This document shows positions 51,724 to 62,103 of a stretch of 64,000 nucleotides of DNA, piece after piece. The notes beneath the pieces are model-generated. The model had not been told where the DNA came from and made no database searches. It saw only the letters and a list, made by a program, of their open reading frames with translations. Origin of the DNA: Clostridiales bacterium (GTDB lineage Bacteria > Bacillota > Clostridia > Saccharofermentanales > Saccharofermentanaceae). The first letter of the stretch is position 1. Every line of letters starts with the position of its first letter. The stretch covers positions 186,001-250,000 of the forward strand of contig JAFSPU010000012.1 in the NCBI GenBank assembly GCA_017451265.1, in the 5' to 3' direction. The position numbers and the translations under genes were made by a program.

Positions 51724-54312
51724 CGATATACCGAGTCCGGCTATCAGGTAAGGCGTGCGGTAGGATAATTCCACCGTGTGCTCTCCCTGTGTGACGGGGA
51801 TCGCCATGAATCCGATGTTAGCCTTCATGATCTCGACTTCTTCTCCGTCGACTTCTGCGTGCCAACCTTCAGAGTAAGGTACGGCCATAAAAAGATACTT
51901 ATCCTGATCCGCGTTTGCTGTGATGTGTATATGGTTGCCGCTGATCTCATAGGTGACATTATCCATGTCGGCGTGATCATAGAAAGAGTTTACAGCCTCA
52001 TCAAGCTGCTCTGTATTTCTGGCATAGATCTTGATGTCGTTGATCGTATATGTGCCTTCCAGGAAGACGAGTCTGACCGAATTGACGGACTGGTTGACGA
52101 AGCCGTAATTGATCATATATGTGTCTTTCCAGTGATAGTACATATTATCTACATTGGACTGATTCTCGATGGTATCAACGGCGACAATATCTTCATCTGA
52201 TCTTAAGACACATGAAACGATGCCGTATCTGTCAGAGTACAATCCGTTAAGATATACGCATACCTCGCTGTTTTCTATATCGTCGAATGACAGCGTAATA
52301 TAGCTGCCGGTGTTTGCCGAGAACGTGTTATCACCTGTAAAGGTTATGTCATGCAACTGTGTTATCTCGAAATCAACTTCAGTGTGCCCAGGTTCGAGTG
52401 AAGGTGTCTCGGTGCTGTTGTCCAGAATGCAGTAGTTCATCATTAGCTCTTCTGTATCAATGGGGTCGAGATCTTCGGAAATTGTCCGTGCGGCTGCTTC
52501 GTTATAAAAGTACACCAAAGAAGCATCGCGAGATGATTCGTAAACGGCATAGCTGTTGTCAGAACGCAGTAGTTCATATGAGTAGGGAGGAAATAATGTG
52601 GCACTGCGGTCGTTTTGCGCTGACAGGAAACGAGTTCCGTTCATCAATTCCAGGAAATCTCTTCCGCGGATGCCGTTCATCATAAATCCTAGCGAGTTGC
52701 TGTTGACGGCAAGCTTGGTGTAGTAGATGTCTATATCGTTGTTGTAATTGGTGTTGTAGTAATCGTATCCGTTTATATTGAGGAGCATCGATGAGTTTAA
52801 CGGGACATCATCAATAACATACGGGACAAAATCATATCTTGTATGATGCAGTTCAGAGTATTCATCTTCGTTCAGAAGATACAGGCCGTTGCTGTTCAGA
52901 ATGTAATCATAGCTTTCTCCGAAGTCTTTCTCGGTAGGCATCAGATAGAGGTTTAAATACGTGTAACCGAGGACTGTGCATGTAAACAGTACAGATACAG
53001 TTGCAAAGACGGCACGTTTTTTCTCATCGGAAACCTTCGATATCACGATCAGTGAACCCGTGAAGATCAACAGAGAAATACCTGACAATACTCCATAAGC
53101 ATCTGAGAAAAGAGCGGTAACAAGAAGATAGATCAGGGATGCGAATGTAGTGATATACAGCTTGTTTTTGCCAAGTTTAAACAGTCCTTCAAATTCTAAA
53201 GTAACGACATAAGCTAACAGGAACAGATATCCGAACACATATCTTCCGGTGGGAAAATTGAAACCGTTAAATACTGATCCGATAACAGGGAAGAAGAAAG
53301 CCAGCGTATAAATGATAACTGCAGCTTTCAAAAGAAGGTTCTTATTCTTTTCTGAGAAAAGGCATATTAATGCCAATAGAGCTATAGGCGCTATTCCCCA
53401 AGTGCCTTCGCGGCCGACCTCACCGAAAGTGAAAGCGTAGAGGAAGAATGATTTAACTGTATCCAGCGAGAAAAATACTGATTCCCATTTAACTGCGAGT
53501 CTGTCGATTCCTGCCAGGTGTACCATTGCCGGAAGCTGGAGACCGAGTCCGATAGCGATACCGGGAATTGTAAATGTTATGAACCTGATTATCAGCCTGA
53601 TAGAAGTGCGTACGGAATGGAGTTCCTTTTCTGCAATAAAACGCAGTGCGCAGTACAGCAGGATAAGCAGAGACATCATGTATGTGAAGTAATATGAATT
53701 GATCATATTCAATGCAAGCATTACCACATACAGCTTATAACCTTTGCGCGTCCATAAGCGGTCAACGCCTGTCATAAGTAACGGGAACAGATAATAGATA
53801 TTTATAAAGCTTACCTGCGTAAATCCTATAAAGATAACAGAAGAGAAGGCATAGACCATTGCGCCTGCCACTATGCTGCTGACAGGGTTCTTTTTGCAGT
53901 AAGCAAAGTAAGAGAAAGACAGTCCGGCTGCATATAACTTCAGGATAATGACTGCATCAAAAACGTACTCTGCCGCTTTGTAAGGGATAAATGCCGAGAT
54001 CCAGTACATGGGATCCGCAAGGGGGTTGGCTACGGAAGAAAAAGTGATGATTGAATCTCCTCCCATACCGATAGTCATATCCCACATCGGCAGTTCAAAA
54101 ACGTGATCAATGAAAATATTATGGAAGAACATCCGTATCCATTTTCCTGTATACATGAAGTATACATACTGCTGATAAATACCGTCAGTGATGGTATACA
54201 TGCTCTTGTTATTGATGATAAAGAAAATGATTACGCAGCAGAATGCAAACAGACAGAACCACAAGGAGTAGCTCTTGAATACTTTTCTGAAACTGTTTTT
54301 GCTATCGATCAT
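51607..54312 (-). CDS. YfhO-family membrane protein (first copy)
   Basis: 901 residues. A helix at the start is followed by about twelve membrane segments to residue 460, then a large extracytoplasmic beta-rich part, and a last helix near residue 875. The segment GDSIITFSSVANPLADPMYWISAF and GWHAEVDGEEVEIMKANIGFMAIPVTQGEHTVELSYRTPY near the end are typical of YfhO. Work in Bacillus and Listeria links YfhO to glycosylation of lipoteichoic or wall teichoic acid, as a GT-C-like transferase. It is a close paralogue of the next gene upstream and overlaps it by one base. Its end runs 117 bases under the DUF3021 gene. Confidence 0.85.
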   Translation of the reverse strand: MIDSKNSFRKVFKSYSLWFCLFAFCCVIIFFIINNKSMYTITDGIYQQYVYFMYTGKWIRMFFHNIFIDHVFELPMWDMTIGMGGDSIITFSSVANPLADPMYWISAFIPYKAAEYVFDAVIILKLYAAGLSFSYFAYCKKNPVSSIVAGAMVYAFSSVIFIGFTQVSFINIYYLFPLLMTGVDRLWTRKGYKLYVVMLALNMINSYYFTYMMSLLILLYCALRFIAEKELHSVRTSIRLIIRFITFTIPGIAIGLGLQLPAMVHLAGIDRLAVKWESVFFSLDTVKSFFLYAFTFGEVGREGTWGIAPIALLALICLFSEKNKNLLLKAAVIIYTLAFFFPVIGSVFNGFNFPTGRYVFGYLFLLAYVVTLEFEGLFKLGKNKLYITTFASLIYLLVTALFSDAYGVLSGISLLIFTGSLIVISKVSDEKKRAVFATVSVLFTCTVLGYTYLNLYLMPTEKDFGESYDYILNSNGLYLLNEDEYSELHHTRYDFVPYVIDDVPLNSSMLLNINGYDYYNTNYNNDIDIYYTKLAVNSNSLGFMMNGIRGRDFLELMNGTRFLSAQNDRSATLFPPYSYELLRSDNSYAVYESSRDASLVYFYNEAAARTISEDLDPIDTEELMMNYCILDNSTETPSLEPGHTEVDFEITQLHDITFTGDNTFSANTGSYITLSFDDIENSEVCVYLNGLYSDRYGIVSCVLRSDEDIVAVDTIENQSNVDNMYYHWKDTYMINYGFVNQSVNSVRLVFLEGTYTINDIKIYARNTEQLDEAVNSFYDHADMDNVTYEISGNHIHITANADQDKYLFMAVPYSEGWHAEVDGEEVEIMKANIGFMAIPVTQGEHTVELSYRTPYLIAGLGISLFFLVVFLYLPDKLVLLLGFGKDSEVVESRTESIDDKK

Positions 54313-56969
54313 TATGCAGCCTTCCTTTTGCGGTCAGTAACTACCAGACCTGTGAATATTGTTGTCGAGATAAGAGTAATGCACAGTCCTTCGGTAAGGT
54401 AGGGGGTGCGGTAATTAAGCTCTACCTGGTGTTCTCCCTCGCCAATGGGAATTGCCATGAATCCCAGATTGGCTTTTAGGATCTCTGTTTCTTCTCCGTC
54501 TACGGTTGCACTCCAGCCGGACGAATACGGGATTGCGAAGTAAAGATATTCATCGTGATCTGCATTGGCGGAGATGTGGACATGGTTGCCGTCAAGCTCA
54601 TAGGTAATATTATTCATATCGGCATGATCATAGAAAGAGTTTACAGATGCAACAAGCTGCTCAGTGCTTCTGGCATAGATCTTGATGTCATTAATTGTGT
54701 AGTTACCTTCAAGGAAAGCGAGCCTGATCGTATTTACAGTCTGATCGACTAAACCAAAATTGATCATGTAATTGTTTTTCTGATGGTAATACATGCTGTT
54801 GATCTCTCGTCCTTCGAAGGTGTCGAATACGAAGAACTCTTCATCTTGTCCCGCGGAAGCAGATACAACATAGAAACGGTCCGCATCTATTCCCTGTATA
54901 TATACGCTTATCTCGCTGTCTTCTATATCATCAAATGACAGAAGAATATAGTCGCCTGTCTGTGCAGAGTATGTGTTGGAACCGGTCTGTGTAAGGCCAT
55001 GATACTCTGTTATTTCATAATCAACAGAAGTGTATTGGCGTTCGAATGAAGGTGTTGATGAACTGTCATCGAGAATGCAGCAGTTCATCATCAGTTCTTC
55101 GATATCGATAGGATCTAATGAATCGGCCATAGTTCTGGAAGCTGCTTCATCGTAGAAATATACCATCGATACATCTGATGATGATTCGTATATCGAATAG
55201 TCTTCATCAGAACGCAAAAACTCATATGAGTACGGAGGCTTAAGCACGCCGCTGTGTTTGTTTTCTATCGAAAGATATCTGGTGCCGTTCATAAGCTCAA
55301 GATAGTTTCTTCCGCGGATACCGTTCAGCATATATCCGAGAGGGTTGCTGTTGATGGCAAGTTTGTTGTAGTAAATATCGATGTCGTTGTTGTAATTGCT
55401 GTTGTAAAAATCGTAGCTGTTGATATCCGTTATCATCGAGGAGTTGAGCGGTACATCATCTATAACATAAGGAATGTAATCGAATCTGTCGTGCCTGAGT
55501 TCACTTCTTTCTTCTTCGTTAAGAAGTGACAGTCCGTTGCTTTCCAGAAGCATGCTGTAACTGCTGCCGAATTCGACTTCTACAGGTGCGACATAATTAT
55601 GAATGTATGTTAATCCTAACAGTATGCATGTCAAAAGTATCGATGCCATACAGCACAGATACTTATTGCTCTGCTTAGGGATCAGTCTGTTGATCAGGAA
55701 CAATGAAACTGTAAACAGCATAAGTGAAACGCCGGAGATGAATCCGTTAGGATCTGAAAGCAGGAGTGTCACAAGAAGATAAACCAACGCGATGCCGCCC
55801 ATGATGTACAGCTTTTTCTTGGCTAGGGTAAAAAGGTTTTCGTATTCAACGGTAACGATGTATGCCAGCAGGAAAATATATCCGAACACATAACGGCCTG
55901 TGGGGAAGAGGAATCCGTTAAATGCAGATCCTGCTACAGGCAGGAAGAATGACAAAGTGTAGACGATAAAGAGCACCTTCTCCGTCAAATACTTTTTCTT
56001 GGATGAGAAGAGCAGTATAAGCGCAATGAAGGCGATGGGCGCTACTCCCCAGGGACCCTCCGGACCGATCTCAGTCATGGAGAATGCATACATTAGATAT
56101 GCTTTGACGGCGCCGGGATTAAACAGTTCGGGATTCCACCTGATGCTCAAGCGGTCGAGGCTCATTAAGTTGATGACAGAAGGCAGCTGCAGTCCTAATC
56201 CGATTGCAGATCCGAGCAGAGAATAAAGCACGAATCTTAAAAACAGGCTGAAGAACTTCTTTAGCGAATGCTGTTCCTTCTCGCAGATGAATCTGATGAC
56301 GCAGTACGAAACTACCATTAATGCCATCATGTACGTGAAGTAATATGAGTTCAGCATATTCCACGCGAGCATAAGGACAAAAAGCTTGAATCCCTTATTG
56401 GTCCAAAGTCTATCGACGCCTAACAGAAGAAGAGGGAACAGGTAGAAGCAGTTAAAGAACCATGCAGCTGCAAAGCCCATGAATGTAACCGTCGAAAATG
56501 TATAGACCATAGCGCCGGCGACTATGCTCCCGGCCGGGCTGTTTTTGCAGTATGAATAGTAGGCAAATGAGAGGCCTGCCGCATACATCTTAAGAATGAT
56601 TATGAGATTAAGTGCAGCCTCGGCATAGCGGTACGGTATGAACACCGAAACCCAGCACATCGGATCCGCGAGAGGATTTGCCACGCTGGAAAGGATGATG
56701 AGCGAGTCGCTTCCCATGCCTGCCGACATATCCCACATAGGCAGCTCAAATTTGTGTTCAATAAAGAAGTTAGAGAAAAGCTCGCGTATCCATTTGCCTA
56801 CATACATGAAGTTCGGATACTGCTGGTAAATTCCGTCTCCGATATTGTACATACAGGTCTTATTTATGATGGAGAAGATTACCACACACAAAAAAGCAAA
56901 CACTGCGAACCAGCAGGTGTACTTTATGAGTATTCTTTTGAATCCAGAGTTGCCTTTTGTTGAAATCAT
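54312..56969 (-). CDS. YfhO-family membrane protein (second copy)
   Basis: 885 residues with the same plan as its neighbour: N-terminal helix, about twelve membrane segments, an outer beta-rich domain from about residue 470 and a C-terminal helix. Matching parts (YYFTYMMALMV, PTGRYVFGYIFLLAYIVTVEYENLF, NDIKIYARSTEQL) show a tandem duplication that has since diverged. The last stretch GWSATVDGEETEILKANLGFMAIPIGEGEHQVELNYRTPY is the family C-terminal signature. It starts seven bases after the GH9 gene stops, so it is part of the MATE-GH9-YfhO-YfhO transcript, which suggests envelope glycan work. Confidence 0.85.
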   Translation of the reverse strand: MISTKGNSGFKRILIKYTCWFAVFAFLCVVIFSIINKTCMYNIGDGIYQQYPNFMYVGKWIRELFSNFFIEHKFELPMWDMSAGMGSDSLIILSSVANPLADPMCWVSVFIPYRYAEAALNLIIILKMYAAGLSFAYYSYCKNSPAGSIVAGAMVYTFSTVTFMGFAAAWFFNCFYLFPLLLLGVDRLWTNKGFKLFVLMLAWNMLNSYYFTYMMALMVVSYCVIRFICEKEQHSLKKFFSLFLRFVLYSLLGSAIGLGLQLPSVINLMSLDRLSIRWNPELFNPGAVKAYLMYAFSMTEIGPEGPWGVAPIAFIALILLFSSKKKYLTEKVLFIVYTLSFFLPVAGSAFNGFLFPTGRYVFGYIFLLAYIVTVEYENLFTLAKKKLYIMGGIALVYLLVTLLLSDPNGFISGVSLMLFTVSLFLINRLIPKQSNKYLCCMASILLTCILLGLTYIHNYVAPVEVEFGSSYSMLLESNGLSLLNEEERSELRHDRFDYIPYVIDDVPLNSSMITDINSYDFYNSNYNNDIDIYYNKLAINSNPLGYMLNGIRGRNYLELMNGTRYLSIENKHSGVLKPPYSYEFLRSDEDYSIYESSSDVSMVYFYDEAASRTMADSLDPIDIEELMMNCCILDDSSSTPSFERQYTSVDYEITEYHGLTQTGSNTYSAQTGDYILLSFDDIEDSEISVYIQGIDADRFYVVSASAGQDEEFFVFDTFEGREINSMYYHQKNNYMINFGLVDQTVNTIRLAFLEGNYTINDIKIYARSTEQLVASVNSFYDHADMNNITYELDGNHVHISANADHDEYLYFAIPYSSGWSATVDGEETEILKANLGFMAIPIGEGEHQVELNYRTPYLTEGLCITLISTTIFTGLVVTDRKRKAA

Positions 56970-56976
56970 TTTCTGT

Positions 56977-59487
56977 TTAACCGATCGTTATATCTCCCGA
57001 GCTTACTGAGAAGCCGAGGTTTTGCCAGTCGGAGCGGTGGATGGAGAAGTTGATCGTGACTGTGCCTCCTGCGGAGAGTGTTCCTGATGAACCTGCCGTG
57101 ATCACGCATCCGTCAGAGCTGAAAACTCCCGTAGTTCCGCTGACCTCGGAATACTGTCCTGATGAGGATGTCATGCCCGCGTGGTAGCAGTCGAAGACCA
57201 GACTGCCTGTATCGGCTAAGGCGATAGTTACCGCGATATCTGAAAGCGATATAGATGAGCTGCTTGTGTTCTCGATATCCATGGAGCCCGAGACCGCATT
57301 GCCGCCGTTGCTGTCATATCTGATGCTGACTTCGAGTGTATCGGAGGATGCCGTTCCTGATGAGGATCCGCTTCCTGAAGTCGGAGTTGTGCCGCCTTCG
57401 CCGGAGCCTGTTCCCGGTACAACTGATGCGCCCGCGCCTGATCCGTCTTCAGATGGTTCGCTTCCGTAAACGAGTACGCCGCCTTCATAAAGTCCAAGGT
57501 AATCGCCGCTTCCCGAGGAGAGTCCTGCGAAGGAGAAGTCGTTGCTGTTGTCCCATACGCCGCCGGGGCCGATTAGCCTCGTCTGAACTTCTGACTTGTA
57601 CTGAGACTGGCCGCCTGGGTAGAACGTGCCGTCATCGTAGACGATGGACAGGTAATAGATATGGTTCTCCTCGTTCCATACCTTGAGACCGTCGACTCGT
57701 CCTGACTGAACATAGTTTGTTGTGATCTGAACGTCTGAAGCGTCGTAGCCTGCCTCATAAAGCTCGGACAGATCCACGAAATATCTGAGCTCCACATCCG
57801 TGGCTGCGCGTGCGGGCCATGCAGTCTCGTTGTATACGATGGTTTTGATCTCGATAAAGTCATCTCCCTGAGCGTTTATCGAAGCCTCGACTGTGTATTC
57901 AAGATCCACGGGTTCAACTGCACCGAAGTCGACCAGGGTCTGTCCGTGATATACGGAATACATCGCTGCCAGAAGACCCGTGAAGCCTGCGTTGTAGTCG
58001 CATGCCACCTCATTGGCCGTGTAGTCTGAGACAGAATCGGTGTAGCCGTCGGAGGCGTCGGGACCGCCGACTAGCGCACCATAGAGAGTGTGTCTATGCG
58101 ATGAGGGCTCGTTCATGTTGTCGCAGTAGGAGCCCTGTGCAGTTCTGTGATGAGGGTGCTCGGGAGGGTTCTCGCCGAAGCCTACCATGAAGGATCTGCC
58201 GGAAGAACCGAGAGCGTAATTGCACTGGCTTTCAGCGAAATCCCAGTACTGCGTGCTCCTGTCGGAGGGGCAGACATCGTAGCGGCTGTAAACGCTCGCG
58301 ATGAAGGCTGTCGTTGTGGCATATCTCAAGGAACCCCATGTGTCGAGCCAGGCGAGTCCGCCGGGGGTGTAGGTAATGTCGTTGCACCAGAAGTCCAGGT
58401 GCTGTTCCATGGCACTGGTGTAAGTGGATTCACCAGTTATGTTTGCAAGCAGAGCTGCCGCGCCGATATGTACGTCGTCCCAGCACATGGCCCAGTCGTA
58501 GTCGTGTCCTGCCTGTGAATAGCAGCTCTCGGCGTTATCGAGATATGCCTCGTTGCCGGTGGCGATGTAAAGCCATGCGCCCGCCCAGGCGAGTTCGTCG
58601 TAGAAACCGCTCCATGAATTGTAGAAGCCGTTTGCCGCAGTGTAACCTGCATCACTTCTTGTGGTGTCGGCAAACTCGTACAGGCTCTGCGCGTGCTCAA
58701 GGCAGAGTGCGCTGTAATAGGGATCCGACTCCTCGAAAATAATGCTTGCAGCCGCAAGTGCCGCAGCAGCCTCGCCGGATACAGCGGAACCCGGGTTTTC
58801 TGAATCCACATAATATGAGGGCCTGTCCATGGTCATGACCTCACATGGTCCCCACCAGGAGTGGTCCGCGTTGCCGTCTCCGACCTGATAGTAGTAAACA
58901 TCATCTTCAGGATGGCATCTGATGAGGTAGTCCGTTACCCACCTGATGTCGCCAAGTGCATACTGAAGCTGGCCCGATTCCTCGTAAGCTTCAGGGAATT
59001 CATATACAGACCAGGCGAGCATCGCGGCGGAATATGCCATGGGCAGATTAAACTTTACGTTATCTCCGGCGTCATACCATCCTCCGGTGAGATCGAGCCC
59101 TGCGTCCTGTCCGTCATCAAGGGCGCTGTCTCCTCTCCAGTTGCACCTAACCTGTTCGGGGAGGTCTCCGGATCTTTGAAGTTCGTAGAACTGAAGAGAC
59201 TTCTGTAAAGCCTCGCCGTAGTTATAGTCTCCGGTTCCTTCGATGCCTTCGTAGCCGTTGCCGGTCTCGGTGAGGTTGCCGGTATCAAGATAAGACGAGC
59301 CGTAGACTGCAGTGCCTGTTGATACTCCGCCGTCATTTCCGGACTGTGTTTCGGCAGTGGACTGCGATGAAGATGCGGCAGTTTCAGCGATGGGGTTACC
59401 CGAGGCGTCTGTTTCGGCGGCACTGTTCGCGCAGCTTGTAAGAATAGCAGCACACAGTATTACAGAAAGGATCTTTTTTCTTTTCAT
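56977..59487 (-). CDS. GH9 cellulase lipoprotein with CBM3 modules
   Basis: 836 residues. A signal peptide ends in the lipobox LTSC (Cys19), then comes a Ser/Thr-rich spacer to about residue 80. The GH9 catalytic domain spans about 85-515: DAGD at 139-142 gives the base Asp, HHR at 446-448, and Glu493 in [11 protein letters not shown] is the acid. About 530-675 is a CBM3c-type module, as in processive theme-B GH9 enzymes. A Gly/Ser/Thr linker (680-720) leads to a second CBM3-like domain (about 725-836). It cuts cellulose, and the lipobox ties it to the cell surface rather than releasing it; most GH9-CBM3c enzymes are secreted or cellulosomal. No dockerin is seen. Confidence 0.92.
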   Translation of the reverse strand: MKRKKILSVILCAAILTSCANSAAETDASGNPIAETAASSSQSTAETQSGNDGGVSTGTAVYGSSYLDTGNLTETGNGYEGIEGTGDYNYGEALQKSLQFYELQRSGDLPEQVRCNWRGDSALDDGQDAGLDLTGGWYDAGDNVKFNLPMAYSAAMLAWSVYEFPEAYEESGQLQYALGDIRWVTDYLIRCHPEDDVYYYQVGDGNADHSWWGPCEVMTMDRPSYYVDSENPGSAVSGEAAAALAAASIIFEESDPYYSALCLEHAQSLYEFADTTRSDAGYTAANGFYNSWSGFYDELAWAGAWLYIATGNEAYLDNAESCYSQAGHDYDWAMCWDDVHIGAAALLANITGESTYTSAMEQHLDFWCNDITYTPGGLAWLDTWGSLRYATTTAFIASVYSRYDVCPSDRSTQYWDFAESQCNYALGSSGRSFMVGFGENPPEHPHHRTAQGSYCDNMNEPSSHRHTLYGALVGGPDASDGYTDSVSDYTANEVACDYNAGFTGLLAAMYSVYHGQTLVDFGAVEPVDLEYTVEASINAQGDDFIEIKTIVYNETAWPARAATDVELRYFVDLSELYEAGYDASDVQITTNYVQSGRVDGLKVWNEENHIYYLSIVYDDGTFYPGGQSQYKSEVQTRLIGPGGVWDNSNDFSFAGLSSGSGDYLGLYEGGVLVYGSEPSEDGSGAGASVVPGTGSGEGGTTPTSGSGSSSGTASSDTLEVSIRYDSNGGNAVSGSMDIENTSSSSISLSDIAVTIALADTGSLVFDCYHAGMTSSSGQYSEVSGTTGVFSSDGCVITAGSSGTLSAGGTVTINFSIHRSDWQNLGFSVSSGDITIG

Positions 59488-60863
59488 CAGCAGACCTCAT
59501 ATTCTTCGTCGGGCTTGTCTCCGACGATGTTTCTTACCCATTTATATTTTCTGTAGTGGATGAATACCACCGGCAGCTTGATCATTTCATCAAGGTTAAG
59601 GATGAAGTAGACCACGAGTACAGGAAGGTTGAAATAGAACGCTGCAAGAAAACCTGCGGGAACGATGAATACCCACATCGTGATCGTGTCGCAGATAAAG
59701 CCGAACTTGGTGTCTCCGCCCGCTGCAAATATGCCGCCGATCGTAGTCGAATTTATGGATCTTCCGAGGATGTAGTAGGAACACATCCAGAGCATATATT
59801 TAAGATACTCCGATGCCTGCGGAGTTAAGTTGACGATCTTAAGCACCAACGGCGCGGAGAGTGCCACCAGGATGCCGAGTATCGCGCCGCTGATGATGGT
59901 GAGCTTGGTGATCTTGTTGCCGTATTCCTTGCCCTTCTCGAGTCTTCCTGCGCCGAGCTCGTTGCCGACGACGATGGCACCGCCGCTTCCGAGTGCGTAG
60001 CAGAAGCAGGATACGAGGTCCTTAACGACAGCCGCGATTGCATTAGCTGCAGTGGCGTCAGCGCCGAGGTGGCCGATGATGACGGAGATCATGGTGAAGC
60101 CGATGCCCCAGAACAGCTGGTTAGCCATAAAGGGAGTGGTGTAGCGGGAGAATTCTTTTCTGATGTTCTCGTCAGTGTTGATGATGTGCTTGATGCGAAG
60201 CTTGACGCTGCACTTCTTAAGAAGTATCCAGATGCATCCGACAAAACCCCAGAGGCTCGAAAGCGTGGTGGCTAGAGCTGCCCCTGCAGCTCCCATGGGA
60301 GGGAGGCCGAGCAGACCGAAGATGAAGATGCCGTTAAGTATGATGTTGAGGATGACCATGGAGATGCTTATGGCTGTGCTCTCGCGGACGAATCCCGTGT
60401 TCTTGAGGATGGCCTCGAAAAGCCAGGCCAGGCTCATGAATAAGTAGGAGAAGCTTGCCACGCGCAGGTATTGAACGCCGTAGTCGATGATGCCCGGAAC
60501 GTTGGTGTAGATGCGCATCAGACCCGTGGGCAGGAACATGGCCATGGAGAAGAATAACACTGCTATAGGCAGAAGAAGCTTGGTGGAGTAGCCCATGAGC
60601 TTTTCGATGGACTCCTTGTCACCCTTGCCCCAGTACTGTGCGGCGAACATATTGGTACCAGCGGAGATTCCGAACAGGAAAAGATTCAGCACAAAGGTTA
60701 CCTGTGCCGCTAGCGAAACTGCTGACATCGAATCCTGATTAAGGGCAACGAGCATTGCCGCATCCGAGATGGGAACCAGTGCGAACATGAAGTTCTGCAA
60801 GGTCATCGGAATGATCAGCGAGACGAGCTTCTTGGAAAATGTCTGCTCTTTAGCTTGTGTCAT
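59487..60863 (-). CDS. MATE-family efflux transporter
   Basis: 458 residues with twelve transmembrane helices in two matching halves. Typical parts are [23 protein letters not shown] in the first half and [24 protein letters not shown] in the second. It exports drugs, organic cations or perhaps lipid-linked precursors using H+ or Na+. It heads the operon with GH9 and two YfhO genes, and overlaps GH9 by one base. The ATG is six bases after a -10 and has no ribosome binding site. Confidence 0.88.
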   Translation of the reverse strand: MTQAKEQTFSKKLVSLIIPMTLQNFMFALVPISDAAMLVALNQDSMSAVSLAAQVTFVLNLFLFGISAGTNMFAAQYWGKGDKESIEKLMGYSTKLLLPIAVLFFSMAMFLPTGLMRIYTNVPGIIDYGVQYLRVASFSYLFMSLAWLFEAILKNTGFVRESTAISISMVILNIILNGIFIFGLLGLPPMGAAGAALATTLSSLWGFVGCIWILLKKCSVKLRIKHIINTDENIRKEFSRYTTPFMANQLFWGIGFTMISVIIGHLGADATAANAIAAVVKDLVSCFCYALGSGGAIVVGNELGAGRLEKGKEYGNKITKLTIISGAILGILVALSAPLVLKIVNLTPQASEYLKYMLWMCSYYILGRSINSTTIGGIFAAGGDTKFGFICDTITMWVFIVPAGFLAAFYFNLPVLVVYFILNLDEMIKLPVVFIHYRKYKWVRNIVGDKPDEEYEVC

Positions 60864-60869
60864 CGCTTA

Positions 60870-60898
60870 ATAATTAAATATAAATATAGGTAAGTCAA
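60870..60898 (-). promoter_or_regulatory. Promoter of the MATE-GH9-YfhO operon
   Basis: Minus strand: TTGACT (60898-60893), 17 bases, AATTAT (60875-60870), then six bases to the ATG. The -10 matches the consensus at four of six bases, so it is weaker than the others of this kind. Confidence 0.55.
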
Positions 60899-60911
60899 TT
60901 ACAGTTATGTG

Positions 60912-61958
60912 TCAATAACCGAACTCCTGTGCCCAGTAGTATGTGGAGCCTGCATCACCGCCGTAGTAAAGGGCAAATCCACAGGTGGTATAGTCGCCTA
61001 AGATGTTGGCTCTGTGTCCGGGGGAAGCCATCCAGGAATTAAATACTTCCTGTGCTGTTGACTGTCCGCTTGCCAGGTTCTCGCCGTACATTCTGTCAGG
61101 ATCTACCGTCCACCAGTCGCTTCCGTCAGGCCTTGTGTGGCTGAAGCTTACTACTATCTCCTGAGCTCTTACTGCTGCATCAGCCGCGAGTGAGCTGTTC
61201 CATGACAAAGGCGAGAGTCCGTGTTCTGCTCTGGTGTTGTTTACGAGGTTGAACAGCTCGAGCATAACAGGATCCGACGGCGAGTTAACGGAAGGAGCCT
61301 GTGTAGGCGCCGGCGTAGGAGTGGGAGTAGGAGTTGAAGTTGTGCCTCCTGCTGTGGGCTCAGTGCTGTCCGGACCCTGTGTATCCGTTTCTTCCGTTTC
61401 GTCTGTAACATCGGAACCCCAGATCTCAAGGTCCTCGTCAGATCTTGAACCTAAGATGATGAGCTCTGAGTCATCGACAGGGTTGATAATCTCGGGGAGC
61501 TTGTCGAAAAGGCACGCGCAGTGTACATAAGCGGTGTCACCGTAGAACTCGATCATGTACCAGTCGTTCTCGTCACATGTCGCAATAACATGGACGTCTC
61601 TTCCGTAGTACATGCGTCCGATGCTCTGGTAGTAGACTCCGGGGCCGGATCTTATAGAGAAAGCCGATGCAGCCTTAAGATACATGCTGTTTGCGCGGTA
61701 AAGGAACTCTCTGGCATCGTCTTCACCGGCTCTTGTGCCCAGGTAGTTGGTCTGCTCGTTAGGCAGGAGATTGAGCTCGCCTGCTTCTACGGTATAGACC
61801 TGGGTTCCGTCCGGGAACTTCAAGGGATTGTCCCGGTAGTAAAGATATATCCACTGGCATATGAGAGCACTGAATGCGAAGATCAAAGCAAGTACCAGGG
61901 CGTTACTCCCGAACTTTGAAGTCTTGCTGTCTTTGTTGGTAGGTTCTTTCTTAGCCAT
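60912..61958 (-). CDS. Membrane-anchored SH3b and CAP-domain protein
   Basis: 348 residues. A basic N-terminus and one transmembrane helix (about residues 20-42) act as an anchor. About 90-155 is an SH3b domain (SIRSGPGVYYQSIGRMYYGRDVHVIATCDENDWYMIEF), which often binds wall material. An acidic linker and a Pro/Thr repeat (TPTPTPTPAPTQAP, about 210-225) lead to a CAP/SCP domain (about 230-348) with its cavity residues: His in FSHTRPDG, Glu in GENLASG, and His in SPGHRANIL. It is a cell-surface protein of unknown binding partner. TATAAT at 61999-61994 is a likely -10. Confidence 0.88.
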   Translation of the reverse strand: MAKKEPTNKDSKTSKFGSNALVLALIFAFSALICQWIYLYYRDNPLKFPDGTQVYTVEAGELNLLPNEQTNYLGTRAGEDDAREFLYRANSMYLKAASAFSIRSGPGVYYQSIGRMYYGRDVHVIATCDENDWYMIEFYGDTAYVHCACLFDKLPEIINPVDDSELIILGSRSDEDLEIWGSDVTDETEETDTQGPDSTEPTAGGTTSTPTPTPTPAPTQAPSVNSPSDPVMLELFNLVNNTRAEHGLSPLSWNSSLAADAAVRAQEIVVSFSHTRPDGSDWWTVDPDRMYGENLASGQSTAQEVFNSWMASPGHRANILGDYTTCGFALYYGGDAGSTYYWAQEFGY

Positions 61959-62039
61959 AAGCGGGACATATCCTCTTTTAATAATATAAGTAGATTATAA
62001 GCAGGACCGGAATGCCGTACATTAAACAAAGTGTAAATT

Positions 62040-62068
62040 TTGTATTTGAACTTGCAGGGGGGTATAAT
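62040..62068 (+). promoter_or_regulatory. Promoter of the trk operon
   Basis: TTGTAT (62040-62045), 17 bases, TATAAT (62063-62068). The trkA ATG is 35 bases after it and has GGGAG in front, so this transcript has a normal leader. Confidence 0.7.
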
Positions 62069-62103
62069 CATGGAATATCAACAGTATCAGCGGGAGATAT
62101 TAC

